A stretch of 52,045 nucleotides of DNA from Arcobacter sp. (GTDB lineage Bacteria; Campylobacterota; Campylobacteria; Campylobacterales; Arcobacteraceae). Below the pieces are notes generated by a model. It was not told the origin of the DNA, did not search any database, and saw only the letters and a list, made by a program, of their open reading frames with translations. The translations under genes were made by a program, and so were the position numbers. The stretch covers positions 1-52,045 of the forward strand of contig QKDL01000088.1 of the NCBI GenBank assembly GCA_003252105.1. The letters run 5' to 3'. How positions within the stretch are numbered: the first letter of the stretch is position 1; each line of letters opens with the position of its first letter. This document shows, in pieces, positions 7,548-17,008 of this stretch.

Positions 7548-9850
7548 TGAAAGAGATTGAATCAAACCAAGAAGAGAAACTGTTTAACCTCTCAGGTGTT
7601 TTAAAAAAAGTTTTATATACAAATGATGAAACAAAGTACACAATAGCAGTTTTAGAAAACAATCAAAAGATTTGCGGTACATATTTTGATACAGATATAG
7701 AAAAAATTGTTGGCGAAGAGATACTTCTAACAGGAAATTGGACTACACACAAAAAATATGGTGTTCAATTTGAGTTTCAAACATTACAGCTAAAAGAAGC
7801 AGAGCTATTTTTCTTTTTAACAAAAATTGTAAAAGGTGTGGGTAAAAAGTTTGCCCATGAGCTTTTAGAAGAGTTTAGTGAAGAAGAGTTAATTGAGATT
7901 TTAAATGAAAGACCTCACGAACTTTTGAAGTTCAAAGGAATAAAAGAGAAAAAACTTCAAAAAATAGTATCATCTTGGCAAAAATTTAAACATTTAAGAG
8001 AGTTAGGAAGCTTTTTATCAAAATTTGGTGTAACATCTAACCTAATTACAAAAATCTATTCTCATTTTAGTGAAGTTGATAATCTAATAGAGAAAATAAA
8101 AGATAATCCATATATTCTTATAAATATAAAAGGTATAGGTTTTAAAAGAGCAGATGAGATAGCCAAGTCTTTAGGTATAGATCCAAAATCTGAGTTTAGA
8201 ATAAATGCCTGTGTAAATTATACTCTAAGAGAATTTTGTGATAACAATGGTAACTCTTCAATAGATAAATCTCATCTATTTAAACTTCTTGATGAATCAT
8301 TGCATTTTCAAAATGAAGAAGAATTATATGAACAAGTAGTTACAACAATGTTAGCCCAAGAAGATATATTTCAGACAACACAGTATAGGTTATCTCCTGC
8401 TATGTTGTATTTTGCAGAAAGAAGAGTTTTGGAATTTTTTCAAAGAAGAGAAAATGAATCAAATCCAAGAATTATCGCTGCATTTGATGAGTATATTGAG
8501 AAAAAAGAGGAAAGCTTAGGTTTTAAACTAAACGAAGAACAAAAAAAGGCAGTTGAACTTATAAATCAAGGGCATAAAACATTGTTTTTGATTGGTTATG
8601 CAGGAACAGGTAAATCAACTTCTAGTAGGGCAATTTTAGAACTACTTGAAGAGATTGTATCTTTTGATGATATTATAACTATTGCATTAAGTGGGATAGC
8701 AAGTCAAAGGATATCTGATACAACAGGTTATAACAGTTCGACTATTCAGTCTCTTTTTGTAAAACATGAAGATAAAGAGTTTTTCCCTCACAAAGTGATA
8801 CTTTTGGATGAAGCTTCAATGGTAAACTCTGTTATGTTTTATAATTTAACAAAAAAAATTCATGATGATACAATCTTTATAGTTGTTGGTGATGATGGAC
8901 AGCTTCCTGCTATTGGTGCAGGTAATATTTTAGCTGATGCCATAAAACATGATTTAGCTCCAATTTGCAAACTAGAACAAATATATAGACAAAGTAGTGA
9001 TCAAGCTATTGCAGTAATTGCAAATGATATAAGACAAGGTCATGTTCCTGAGTATAAGCAGGATTATAAAGATTTTAAATTTGTAGATGTATCCCAAAAT
9101 AACTATTATGCAATAAAAAATTCTGCATCAAAAAGTGAATTTTCAAACCTAAGAGCACAAATTAGTGAGAATATTTTAAATACAATTTTAAATATCTCTT
9201 CCCATTTTATACAAAAATATTATGACTTTATAAAAGAGAAAAAAATATCTAAAGCTTTAACTCTATTTCAAGTTATAACCCCAATGAAAGCTGGAAGTTT
9301 AGGTGTTGAAAACTTAAATATGCAATTGCAAACACTTTTTAATCATGTAAAAGCAAAAGGGTATAAAACAAAACTTTATGAGTATAAAATGAGTGATAAA
9401 GTTATCCATACTAAAAATGAAAATATGAAAGCTCAAACGATGCAGATGTATAAAACAGGTTCTTCTGAGTTTATGGAAAAAAGAGTTTTCAATGGACAAT
9501 TAGGACTTATAATTAAACTTAATTTTGAAGAAAATCAATGTATTGTTTTATATCCTAGTGATGATATGGTTGTATTTTATGATTTTGATGATTTAGCTTC
9601 ATTACTTAGTCTTGCATATTGTTTGACTATCCATAAAACACAAGGTATGGAGTATGAAAATGCCCTTATTCCTATGAGTTTTTCCCACTATATCATGCAT
9701 AATACAAAGCTTCTTTACACCGCAATTACTAGAGCAAAAAAGATGTGTTTTATTGTTGGAGAAGAGGAAGCTTTTAAAACTGCATGTAAAAGAATTGAAA
9801 CTACAAAAAGAGAATCTGTAATTAACGATTTGTTATCTAAACAAAATTAA
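7547..9850 (+). CDS. recD2: RecD2-type ATP-dependent DNA helicase
   Basis: RecD2 is a 5'-3' superfamily 1B helicase for DNA repair in bacteria without a linked RecBC. The 767-residue protein has an N-terminal OB-like region, then helix-hairpin-helix motifs (Ile-Lys-Gly-Ile-Gly, Phe-Lys-Gly-Ile-Lys). The motor has Walker A Gly-Tyr-Ala-Gly-Thr-Gly-Lys-Ser-Thr near residue 350, Walker B Leu-Leu-Asp-Glu-Ala-Ser-Met-Val, and late motif His-Lys-Thr-Gln-Gly-Met-Glu. I chose the ATG at 7547, which overlaps the preceding stop by one base, over a TTG one codon upstream at 7544. Confidence 0.94.
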   Translation: MKEIESNQEEKLFNLSGVLKKVLYTNDETKYTIAVLENNQKICGTYFDTDIEKIVGEEILLTGNWTTHKKYGVQFEFQTLQLKEAELFFFLTKIVKGVGKKFAHELLEEFSEEELIEILNERPHELLKFKGIKEKKLQKIVSSWQKFKHLRELGSFLSKFGVTSNLITKIYSHFSEVDNLIEKIKDNPYILINIKGIGFKRADEIAKSLGIDPKSEFRINACVNYTLREFCDNNGNSSIDKSHLFKLLDESLHFQNEEELYEQVVTTMLAQEDIFQTTQYRLSPAMLYFAERRVLEFFQRRENESNPRIIAAFDEYIEKKEESLGFKLNEEQKKAVELINQGHKTLFLIGYAGTGKSTSSRAILELLEEIVSFDDIITIALSGIASQRISDTTGYNSSTIQSLFVKHEDKEFFPHKVILLDEASMVNSVMFYNLTKKIHDDTIFIVVGDDGQLPAIGAGNILADAIKHDLAPICKLEQIYRQSSDQAIAVIANDIRQGHVPEYKQDYKDFKFVDVSQNNYYAIKNSASKSEFSNLRAQISENILNTILNISSHFIQKYYDFIKEKKISKALTLFQVITPMKAGSLGVENLNMQLQTLFNHVKAKGYKTKLYEYKMSDKVIHTKNENMKAQTMQMYKTGSSEFMEKRVFNGQLGLIIKLNFEENQCIVLYPSDDMVVFYDFDDLASLLSLAYCLTIHKTQGMEYENALIPMSFSHYIMHNTKLLYTAITRAKKMCFIVGEEEAFKTACKRIETTKRESVINDLLSKQN

Positions 9851-9862
9851 TCTATTTAACAA

Positions 9863-9886
9863 TTACTTTTACCTATTTAAAAGTAA
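9863..9886 (+). terminator. A/T-rich inverted repeat after recD2, possible weak terminator
   Basis: TTACTTTTA (9863-9871) and TAAAAGTAA (9878-9886) are exact complements with a six-base loop, followed by CTTTT. The stem is almost all A/T, so it would be weak. It lies between recD2 and the ppiD-like gene and might instead be an operator, since the arm sequence AAGTAA recurs just downstream. Confidence 0.3.
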
Positions 9887-9929
9887 CTTTTAAGTAATAT
9901 ATCTAAAATTTTTAAAAGGGTAATATTTT

Positions 9930-11393
9930 ATGATAACTTGGATGCAAAGACACAAAAAATGGCTTGTAATAACTATTTGGATAAGTACTATCGCATTTGT
10001 CGGAGCAGGTTTTGTTGGCTGGGGTTCTTATGATTATGGTTCAAAAGGTGGAGCTGTAGCTGTTGTAGGAGATAGAGAAGTTTCTGTTACAGAGTACCAA
10101 AATGAATACTCAAATTTATACAATCAATATTCACGAATGTTTGGAGATCAGTTCAATCAAGAGATGGCTGATAAATTAAAATTAAAAAATGCAGCATATA
10201 CTTTAGTTATTCAAAAAAATCTTATATTATCTTATGCTGATGAGTTAGGTTTAGATGTTACAGATGAAGAGATTGCAAAACAATTAGTGAAATATGAAGC
10301 CTTTAAAAAAGATGGTAAGTTTGATAAAAACACATATGTAACTGTTCTACAACAAAATAGAACAACACCTACAGATTTTGAAGCTTCAATCAAAAGAGAT
10401 TTACTTTTACAAAAAGTTGAATCATTATTTAAAGTTGAAGCAGCTAAAAATGAAATCAAAAATCTAAATGAATTATTATTTTCAGAAGATGAAATCTCTA
10501 TAGAGGTTTTAAATTCAGATGATTTAACAGTTACAATTAAAGATGAAGATTTAAAAAATTATTGGAATACAAATAAAGATAGTTATAAATCAGAGCCATC
10601 AGTAGAACTTCAAATAGATGAAATCTCAATCTCTAAGAAAAACTTTAGTGATGAAGAGATAGCAAAACATTATAATGATTTTAAAACAGATTATAAAAAA
10701 GAAGATGGAAAAATCAAAACTTTAGAAGAAGCAAAAGCTGATATCTTAAAAGTTTTAAATGAAAATGAGAGTAAAACTACAGCTTTAAAAAAATATCTAA
10801 AGCTTAAAAAAGGTGAAGAGAAATTTACAACATCTAAAAACTACTTAGAAAAAGATTTACCTTTTGGTATAGAGAGTAATAAAGATATTTTAGCAATGGT
10901 TCCAGGAGATATTTTAAAACCAATTTTAATAGATGGAAAATATATTACAATTAAAATGACTAACAAAATTGTTCCAAAAACTTTATCTTTTGAACAAGCA
11001 AAAGATATGGTTTCAAAAGATTATAATGAAGTAGCTAAATCAATAGCTTTAGAGAAAAAAGCTACAGAACTTTTAAAAGATTTTAAAGGTAAAAATATTG
11101 GTTATGTATCTAGAGGTTCTTTTGATAAGATTGTTGGTTTAAATCAAAATGAAGCTTCAACATTTTTAAATAAACTTTTTACAACTACAGAGAAAAAAGG
11201 TAAAATCTCAATAGGAAACAAAGTAGTTTTATATGAGATTCATGATACAAAATTTGTAGAATATGATGATAAAAAAGATGAAGCAGTAAAATCTACTTTA
11301 AATAATTTATTAAATCAAGAACTTATGAATAATCTAGTAAAAAATTTAGAAAAAAGATATGAAGTTCAATCAGATTTAAAGTTTGAGGAGTAA
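9930..11393 (+). CDS. PpiD/SurA-like periplasmic folding factor
   Basis: The 487-residue protein starts with a short cytoplasmic segment and one membrane anchor (about residues 10-35), as in PpiD. It continues with a SurA-N-like helical chaperone domain (Val-Ala-Val-Val-Gly-Asp-Arg-Glu-Val, then Leu-Gly-Leu-Asp-Val-Thr-Asp-Glu-Glu-Ile). The central region holds Glu-Ile-Ser-Ile-Ser-Lys-Lys, where a parvulin domain would sit, but I see no clear parvulin catalytic pattern. Chaperone activity is therefore better supported than isomerase activity. It is four bases upstream of ftsA, and a foldase/ftsA/ftsZ order is also found in Campylobacter. It probably helps outer-membrane and secreted proteins fold. 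Confidence 0.87.
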   Translation: MITWMQRHKKWLVITIWISTIAFVGAGFVGWGSYDYGSKGGAVAVVGDREVSVTEYQNEYSNLYNQYSRMFGDQFNQEMADKLKLKNAAYTLVIQKNLILSYADELGLDVTDEEIAKQLVKYEAFKKDGKFDKNTYVTVLQQNRTTPTDFEASIKRDLLLQKVESLFKVEAAKNEIKNLNELLFSEDEISIEVLNSDDLTVTIKDEDLKNYWNTNKDSYKSEPSVELQIDEISISKKNFSDEEIAKHYNDFKTDYKKEDGKIKTLEEAKADILKVLNENESKTTALKKYLKLKKGEEKFTTSKNYLEKDLPFGIESNKDILAMVPGDILKPILIDGKYITIKMTNKIVPKTLSFEQAKDMVSKDYNEVAKSIALEKKATELLKDFKGKNIGYVSRGSFDKIVGLNQNEASTFLNKLFTTTEKKGKISIGNKVVLYEIHDTKFVEYDDKKDEAVKSTLNNLLNQELMNNLVKNLEKRYEVQSDLKFEE

Positions 11394-11396
11394 TAA

Positions 11397-12797
11397 TTGA
11401 ATAAAACTCTTTTAGCAATTGATATTGGTTCATCAGGAATAATAGCAGTAATAGCAAGAAATAATTTAGAATATAAAATCAATATTTTAGGAACAGGTTC
11501 TGCTAAAAGTAAAGGTATAAATAAAGGTGTGATTTCAAATATTGAAGTTGCATCTAAGTGTATAAAAGAGGCTGTTTTTATAGCTAAAAAAAATACAACA
11601 GAACCTATTGATTCAACTGTTGTATCTATATCAGGAGCATATACTAAAGGTGTTAGAAGTTCTGGTAGTGTAAATGTACCAAATGGATTGATTACTGAGA
11701 GTGAAATAAATCAAGTTCTTCAAATGGCATTGTACAATGCTACAATAATTCCTGAATATGAAGTTATCCATGTGGTACCTTTATCATTTAAAATAGATGA
11801 TTCTGCAGATGTAGAAAATCCACTTAATATGAATGGTTCTAGGCTTGAGGCCTCTGTTTTTATTGTTACTGCTAAAAAAACTGCATTAACAAATATAAAA
11901 TCAGCTTTTAAAATGGCAGGTTTAAGTGTAAATAATTTTGTCCTAGATTCATATGCTTCTGCAATTTCAATATTAGATGAACAACAAAAGAATTTTGGGG
12001 CAACTGTAATTAATATGGGTGATACTACAACAGAATACTCATGTTACAAAGGAAGTTCTCTTATTTATAATGGTTTTGTACCTGTTGGGTCACACCATAT
12101 AACAAATGACTTATCTGTTATGTTACACACTCCACCAATTGCAGCTGAAAAAATAAAAACTGAATATGGTGATCTTTTAAAAACTTCAGAAGAGTTAGCA
12201 AATAAAAAAGTTAGAACTCCAAGAATAGGGGATGAAAAAAACTCATCTGAGGTTTCTTTAGAACATATACAAACAATTATTCATGCAAGAGTTGAAGAGA
12301 CATTAGTTTTAGTGAAAAACTCTCTTAAAAAAAGTGGAATTCATGAAAACTTGGGGGCAGGGATTGTAATAACTGGTGGTATGTCGAAACTTACAGGAAT
12401 GAAAGAGTTAGCAACTTTGATTTTTGATAACTTACCTGTAAAAATTTCTACGCCAATAAATATTAAAAATGGATATATGAGTTTTGAAGATGAAAAGATG
12501 GCAACTATTGTTGGTCTTTTATTATATTCTTTAGAACCAAATAGAAATTTCGAACTAGATTCAAATAAAAACTTGATGATGAAAGTTAAAATAGAAGAAA
12601 CACCATCTGTAAATGAAGAACTTATATCAACAAGTGAACAAATTAAACCTAAAACTGCACAAAAAGAGCAAAAAACTAGAGCAGATGATGGAATAATTAA
12701 AGGTAATACAAATACAACTATTTTACCTACTATATCAAAAGATAAAAAAGGTAAAGGAGTATCAAGAATCTGGAATATGATCACGGAGTGGTTTTGA
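11397..12797 (+). CDS. ftsA: Cell division protein FtsA
   Basis: FtsA is the actin-like membrane tether of FtsZ. The 466-residue protein starts with a TTG three bases after the previous stop and opens with the phosphate-1 motif Ala-Ile-Asp-Ile-Gly-Ser-Ser. It keeps the SHS2-type 1C domain (Gly-Val-Ile-Ser-Asn-Ile-Glu) and the adenosine motif Val-Ile-Thr-Gly-Gly-Met-Ser. After residue 390 comes a polar linker, then a final amphipathic helix rich in Trp and Ile (Ile-Trp-Asn-Met-Ile-Thr-Glu-Trp-Phe), which should be the membrane-targeting sequence. Its stop overlaps the ftsZ ATG. Confidence 0.97.
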   Translation: MNKTLLAIDIGSSGIIAVIARNNLEYKINILGTGSAKSKGINKGVISNIEVASKCIKEAVFIAKKNTTEPIDSTVVSISGAYTKGVRSSGSVNVPNGLITESEINQVLQMALYNATIIPEYEVIHVVPLSFKIDDSADVENPLNMNGSRLEASVFIVTAKKTALTNIKSAFKMAGLSVNNFVLDSYASAISILDEQQKNFGATVINMGDTTTEYSCYKGSSLIYNGFVPVGSHHITNDLSVMLHTPPIAAEKIKTEYGDLLKTSEELANKKVRTPRIGDEKNSSEVSLEHIQTIIHARVEETLVLVKNSLKKSGIHENLGAGIVITGGMSKLTGMKELATLIFDNLPVKISTPINIKNGYMSFEDEKMATIVGLLLYSLEPNRNFELDSNKNLMMKVKIEETPSVNEELISTSEQIKPKTAQKEQKTRADDGIIKGNTNTTILPTISKDKKGKGVSRIWNMITEWF

Positions 12798-13936
12798 TGA
12801 ATGATAATTTATTTAAGGTGGATGATATAAAAGTGGAAATGCCAAATCAAACGTTGTCGGATAATGTAGCTAAAATTTCAGTTATTGGAGTTGGTGGTGG
12901 TGGTTGTAATATGGTCAACCACATGATAAATGAAGGGACTCATAAGATAGATTTGATTGCTGCAAATACTGATATGCAAGTACTTCATATATCAAAAGCA
13001 CCAAAAAAAATCCAATTAGGAATTAAACTTACAAAAGGTCTTGGTGCTGGTATGAAGCCTGAGGTTGGACGTGATTCGGCAGTTGAAAGTTATGAAGATA
13101 TTAAAAATTCACTAAAAGGTGCAGACATTGTATTTATTGCTGCAGGTCTTGGTGGTGGAACAGGTACAGGTGCTGCTGCAATTATTGCAAAAGCAGCAAA
13201 AGAGATAGGTGCTCTTACTGTTTCTGTTGTAACTAAGCCTTTTACTTGGGAAGGTAAAAAAAGAGCTGGTTTAGCAAATCTTGGATTAGAAGAGATTAAA
13301 AAAGTTAGTGATTCAATTATTGTAATTCCAAATGATAGATTATTAGAGATTATTGATGAAAATGTTGGTATGAAAGATGCCTTCAAAATTATTGATAATA
13401 TTCTTTATCAAGCTGTAAATGGTATGAGTGAAGTTATCTTAAATCCTGGGAATTCAGATATTAATACTGACTTTGCAGATGTAAAAACAATTATGCAACA
13501 CAGAGGTATGGCTCTAATGGGTATTGGTAAAGCCAAAGGGGAGAATGCAGCCCAAAGAGCTTTAGAAAATGCAATTGAATCTCCACTATTAGATAAAGTA
13601 TCACTTAGTGGAGCAAAAGGTATTTTAATCCACTTTAATATCCATCCACAAGTATCACTTTTTGCAATAAATGATGTAATGTCAAGAATCCATGATACTA
13701 TTGATTCAAATGCAGAGATTATTTTTGGTACAACTTCTGATAATACTTTAGAAACTGATGAAGTAAAAATAACCATAGTTGCAACTGGATTTGAATCTAA
13801 AAACTTATCACCAGAAGTTGAAACAAAAGAGAATGAAGATAGTCCTCAAAAACTATCAATGGATGATGAAAATTTCTTAGATGTTCCACCTTTAATGAGA
13901 GATTACAAGGTTCAATATCAAATTATTCCTCAATAA
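12797..13936 (+). CDS. ftsZ: Cell division GTPase FtsZ
   Basis: FtsZ polymerises into the division ring. The 379-residue protein has Gly-Val-Gly-Gly-Gly-Gly near residue 31, the tubulin signature Gly-Gly-Gly-Thr-Gly-Thr-Gly at 119-125 and the T7-type Asn-x-Asp-Phe-Ala-Asp region. It ends in a short linker and a conserved tail (Leu-Asp-Val-Pro-Pro-Leu-Met-Arg) that binds FtsA. I start it at the ATG 12797, overlapping the ftsA stop by one base, with GGAG at 12785-12788. A GTG at 12788 in the same frame would overlap that ribosome site, so it is unlikely. Confidence 0.98.
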   Translation: MNDNLFKVDDIKVEMPNQTLSDNVAKISVIGVGGGGCNMVNHMINEGTHKIDLIAANTDMQVLHISKAPKKIQLGIKLTKGLGAGMKPEVGRDSAVESYEDIKNSLKGADIVFIAAGLGGGTGTGAAAIIAKAAKEIGALTVSVVTKPFTWEGKKRAGLANLGLEEIKKVSDSIIVIPNDRLLEIIDENVGMKDAFKIIDNILYQAVNGMSEVILNPGNSDINTDFADVKTIMQHRGMALMGIGKAKGENAAQRALENAIESPLLDKVSLSGAKGILIHFNIHPQVSLFAINDVMSRIHDTIDSNAEIIFGTTSDNTLETDEVKITIVATGFESKNLSPEVETKENEDSPQKLSMDDENFLDVPPLMRDYKVQYQIIPQ

Positions 13937-13957
13937 ATCTAACTAATAGTTAGATTT
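13935..13957. terminator. Bidirectional hairpin between ftsZ and hspR
   Basis: AAATCTAACTA (13935-13945) and TAGTTAGATTT (13947-13957) are exact complements separated by one base, with T-rich sequence on the plus-strand exit side. It begins in the ftsZ stop codon and lies between two convergent genes, so it probably ends both transcripts. Confidence 0.7.
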
Positions 13958-13963
13958 TATTGA

Positions 13964-14344
13964 TTACTCTTCAAATATAACTATATCATATGAGCTTTTT
14001 TTAATAACCAATGCTTTTGAATTTGGAACTATTCCAAATTTATTTACATCTTTTAATTTTCCTTTATACGATTCAACCTCTTCTTCAAGAGCACTTATTT
14101 TGTCATTTAACTGAAGTATTAAATCAACTCCCGCAAGATTTATACCTAGTTCTCTTGTTAGAGTTAAAACATATTTTATATGATCAATATCTTTTTGAGA
14201 ATATAATCTAATTTTTCCATTTGTACGAGAAGGTTTGATTAAACCTTCTCTTTCATATTGTCTTAGTGTTTGAGGATGTATATTTAAAATCTCTGCAACT
14301 GCTGAAATTAGATAAACAGGTTCATTGTATGCATTATTATCCAT
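13964..14344 (-). CDS. hspR: MerR-family heat-shock repressor HspR
   Basis: HspR represses chaperone genes by binding HAIR inverted repeats. The 126-residue protein opens with a MerR-type winged helix (Tyr-Leu-Ile-Ser-Ala-Val-Ala-Glu, Pro-Gln-Thr-Leu-Arg-Gln-Tyr-Glu-Arg-Glu-Gly-Leu), followed by Arg-Leu-Tyr-Ser-Gln-Lys-Asp-Ile and a coiled coil (Leu-Glu-Glu-Glu-Val-Glu). It lies 11 bases after cbpA, the arrangement seen in Helicobacter and Campylobacter. A HAIR-like site in the promoter upstream of cbpA implies autorepression of the operon. Confidence 0.95.
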   Translation of the reverse strand: MDNNAYNEPVYLISAVAEILNIHPQTLRQYEREGLIKPSRTNGKIRLYSQKDIDHIKYVLTLTRELGINLAGVDLILQLNDKISALEEEVESYKGKLKDVNKFGIVPNSKALVIKKSSYDIVIFEE

Positions 14345-14355
14345 AATTACTCCTT

Positions 14356-15237
14356 TTATACTGTTTCAGGTAATTTCTCTTCTAATAATGTTCGTAGATT
14401 TTCATCTAAATCTTCAACTTTAGGTAATATAATATTTGCTTTTAGAAATAAATCACCTTTAACTCCACTAGTTCTATCTAAAACCCCTAATTCTTTTACT
14501 CTAAATTTTTGGTTTTCTTTAGTATTTTGTGGAACTTTTAGTGTAATATCTTTATGAAGAGTTTTTATCTCAACTTTTCCACCAAAAAGTGCAGTTTTTA
14601 AGGGTATATCAAAAACTTTTGTTAAAGTATTATTATCCCTTGTATACTCAGGACTTTGAGCAATATTTATTTTAATAATTAAATCTCCACGTTTACCTTG
14701 GTATGATTTTCCTTTACCTTTTGCACGAATCTTTTGACCATCTTTTATCCCTTCTGGAATTTTTATATCAAATGATTCTCCATTTAATGATATATGTTGT
14801 TTTCCACCCAATATTGATACATCAAATGCAATAGTTATTTGAGCTTGTGTATCTAAATCTGGTTCATTGAAACCTCCATTAAATCCTCCAAAACCACTAA
14901 ATCCAGATGAAGAAAATCTACTACCGCCAAAGCCCCCTTGACCAAACATTTGTCTTAGAATTTCATCTAAATCTACACCTGAACCTTGACCTCTTGCAAA
15001 ATCATGGAAGTTTTGACCTCCAAACATTGAATCACCAAATTGATCATATTGTTGTTTTTTCTCAGGGTCTGATAAAACCTCATAAGCTGCATTAATCTCT
15101 TTAAATTTTTCTTCAGCATTAGGGTCTTTGTTTACATCAGGGTGATATTTTCTTGCAAGTTTTCTATATGCTTTTTTTATTTCATCTGCTGAAGCAGATT
15201 CATTTACTTCTAATGTTTCATATAAACTTTTCGCCAT
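14356..15237 (-). CDS. cbpA: DnaJ-like co-chaperone CbpA
   Basis: CbpA is a J-domain protein that stimulates DnaK. The 293-residue product has an N-terminal J domain with His32-Pro33-Asp34 and a Gly/Phe-rich linker (about residues 70-125). Two C-terminal beta domains bind client proteins. It lacks the four Cys-x-x-Cys-x-Gly-x-Gly zinc repeats of DnaJ, which makes it CbpA-type. Its ATG follows an AGGA site. It is the first gene of the operon with hspR, whose product should repress it until heat stress. Confidence 0.95.
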   Translation of the reverse strand: MAKSLYETLEVNESASADEIKKAYRKLARKYHPDVNKDPNAEEKFKEINAAYEVLSDPEKKQQYDQFGDSMFGGQNFHDFARGQGSGVDLDEILRQMFGQGGFGGSRFSSSGFSGFGGFNGGFNEPDLDTQAQITIAFDVSILGGKQHISLNGESFDIKIPEGIKDGQKIRAKGKGKSYQGKRGDLIIKINIAQSPEYTRDNNTLTKVFDIPLKTALFGGKVEIKTLHKDITLKVPQNTKENQKFRVKELGVLDRTSGVKGDLFLKANIILPKVEDLDENLRTLLEEKLPETV

Positions 15238-15276
15238 TTTAAATCCTAATAATTTATTCTATTTATTTAAGTTAAT

Positions 15277-15310
15277 ATTTTATCAAAAACTTGAGTCAAT
15301 GTCAATCAAC
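15277..15310 (-). promoter_or_regulatory. cbpA-hspR promoter with HAIR-like HspR operator
   Basis: On the minus strand TTGACA (15300-15305) and TAAAAT (15277-15282) are 17 bases apart, an excellent sigma70 promoter. CTTGAGT (15290-15296), seven bases, then AATCAAC (15304-15310) matches the HAIR layout (CTTGAGT-N7-ACTCAAG), with a perfect left arm and five of seven in the right arm. The operator overlaps the -35 box and spacer, so bound HspR would block RNA polymerase. Confidence 0.75.
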
Positions 15311-15435
15311 TTTTAAATAATATTTAGCAATTATATTAATCAGGAGGTATTTTAAGAGAGATAGTTTGAGTCATACTGACTAAGATTTATTTTGATTTTA
15401 ACTTCTTTTAATAAATATTTTGTAATTATTCTTTT

Positions 15436-15762
15436 ATGTTTAATAAAGATGAATGGACTCAACAAGAGTTATATAAAAATATAGTAGAACTTGAAAAACA
15501 AGGTATAGAAGTGGTTTTAATTGATACGATATTAAAACCTATTGATAATATAGAAACAATCACATATAATCCATATGAGATGGAAAAAATGCCTGAAGGT
15601 ACAGTGTTTGTATTTTATTGTGATACTGGAAAAACTACAAAAGAGAGATTAGATTATTATAAAAAAAGATTTCCCAATCATAAATGTGTGAGTCTTAGAG
15701 GTGGAAGAGGATATTGGAGACCAAATTTTCAACTTCAAAAAGAGATAAACAAAGATGTCTAA
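15436..15762 (+). CDS. Rhodanese-like small protein
   Basis: The 108-residue product has a rhodanese-type active-site loop, Val-Phe-Tyr-Cys-Asp-Thr-Gly-Lys-Thr-Thr (Cys near residue 59), after a Pro-Glu-Gly-Thr-Val strand. It ends with the Leu-Arg-Gly-Gly-Arg-Gly-Tyr-Trp phrase typical of the end of a rhodanese fold. Such proteins move sulfane sulfur as a Cys persulfide, but substrate and partner are unknown here. It overlaps the next gene, an MnmC-like oxidoreductase, by eight bases. A link to sulfur-containing tRNA modification is possible but not shown. Confidence 0.75.
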   Translation: MFNKDEWTQQELYKNIVELEKQGIEVVLIDTILKPIDNIETITYNPYEMEKMPEGTVFVFYCDTGKTTKERLDYYKKRFPNHKCVSLRGGRGYWRPNFQLQKEINKDV

Positions 15763-16933
15763 AGATTATGATTATATCATAGTTGGAGCCGGAATCGCTG
15801 GATGTAGTACTTCATATTTCCTTTCAAAATACTCTGATTCTATTTTACTTATTGATAGAAATTGTGATTTAGCCCAGGGAGCTAGTGGAGCTGCTGGGGC
15901 TTTTTTATCTCCACTTTTAGGCAAAACAAACAAATTTAAAGATTTAGTTACAGATGCTTTAAAATTTTCTACAAATTTTTATTTAGAAAATATTCCAACA
16001 GAGATTACAAATTGTGGAGTAGTAAGAATTCCAAAAAATCAAGAGGATAGAGATAAATTTGAAACATATATCCCTTTTATGGATTTTCCTTATGAAGAGA
16101 TGGAAGATGGTTACTATTTTAAAGTTGGTTCACAAGTAAACTCTTATAACATTTGTAAATATTTGTCACAAGAGGTTGAAACTTTATTTAAATACGAAGT
16201 TGTAAAAATAGAAAAATATGAAAACTTTTGGTTAATAAATGATGAATTTAAAGCAAAAAACCTTATTTTAACTACTGGAGCTGATATCTCTTTAATAGAA
16301 GAAGAATATTTTAATATTAGAGCTGTATGGGGTCAAAAAATTGATATATTTACATCAACTCAAACTACAAAAAACTATCATAAAGATTGTTCTTTGTCCC
16401 ATTCAACATCTGTAAAAGAAAAAAATGGTTATATAACATCCATTGGTGCAACTCACAATAGAATAGAATGTGATTTAAATGTTTGTAATCATTGTCTAAA
16501 AAAGCTAGGACTAGATAATTTTTCCCATGATACATATACAAATGATTTAATTTTAGATGATACAAAAAAGCTTATAAGCTTGGCAAATAGTATTAAATCT
16601 TTAGAAAATGTTGAATTATTAGATATAAAAATTGGACCAAGAGCATCAAGTATTGATTATTTTCCAATGCTTGGTAGATTAATTGATTCAAAAAAAACTT
16701 TAGATAACTTTCCTCATTTGGTTAATGGTTCTTTTATAAAAGACAAAATGTTATCGCAATTAGAAAATTTATATGTTCTAAATGGAGTGGGTGGAAGAGG
16801 TTATGTTCTTTCTCCTTATTTAGCTTATTTATTAGTTGAATCTATAATAAATAAAAAAGATTTTCTAGAAGATATTCAAACCCATAGACTTTTTAAAAGA
16901 TGGGTAAAAAAGTATAAAAATCATAAAATATAA
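15755..16933 (+). CDS. FAD-dependent oxidoreductase, MnmC C-domain-like
   Basis: The 392-residue protein begins with a Rossmann FAD-binding motif (Val-Gly-Ala-Gly-Ile-Ala-Gly-Cys, residues 9-16) and has Ala-Ser-Gly-Ala-Ala-Gly-Ala next to it. Near the end it carries a Gly-Pro-Arg-Ala-Ser...Tyr-Phe-Pro-Met-Leu-Gly phrase and a Gly-Gly-Arg-Gly-Tyr-Val-Leu-Ser-Pro motif. This matches DAO-type oxidases and most closely the FAD domain of MnmC, which demodifies cmnm5 groups at tRNA wobble uridines. No methyltransferase half is fused. A glycine/D-amino-acid oxidase role is the alternative. Confidence 0.82.
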   Translation: MSKDYDYIIVGAGIAGCSTSYFLSKYSDSILLIDRNCDLAQGASGAAGAFLSPLLGKTNKFKDLVTDALKFSTNFYLENIPTEITNCGVVRIPKNQEDRDKFETYIPFMDFPYEEMEDGYYFKVGSQVNSYNICKYLSQEVETLFKYEVVKIEKYENFWLINDEFKAKNLILTTGADISLIEEEYFNIRAVWGQKIDIFTSTQTTKNYHKDCSLSHSTSVKEKNGYITSIGATHNRIECDLNVCNHCLKKLGLDNFSHDTYTNDLILDDTKKLISLANSIKSLENVELLDIKIGPRASSIDYFPMLGRLIDSKKTLDNFPHLVNGSFIKDKMLSQLENLYVLNGVGGRGYVLSPYLAYLLVESIINKKDFLEDIQTHRLFKRWVKKYKNHKI

Positions 16934-16947
16934 TAAAAATTATAAGT

Positions 16948-16966
16948 TGAGACAAAGTTGAGACAA
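16948..16966 (+). promoter_or_regulatory. Tandem TGAGACAA boxes upstream of the small membrane-protein gene
   Basis: Two identical TGAGACAA octamers (16948-16955 and 16959-16966) lie 11 bp apart, start to start, as is usual for OmpR-type winged-helix sites. A GATAAT -10 box follows at 16973-16978, so a bound activator would sit where the -35 box belongs. The same pair with the same spacing occurs at 17694-17712 before the regulator gene. Confidence 0.6.
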
Positions 16967-17008
16967 AAATATGATAATATTTTTGTAAATAAGTTATAAG
17001 GGTTTTCT

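Noticed and set aside
15342-15348. AGGAGGT, a strong ribosome-site-like sequence
   Set aside because: No start codon with an open frame follows within a usable distance; it is read as chance or part of the 5' region of the rhodanese gene.
15364-15384. TTGAGTCATACTGACTAAG as a second HspR site
   Set aside because: Only AGTCA/TGACT is symmetric, the spacer is three bases rather than seven, and the outer arms do not match HAIR.
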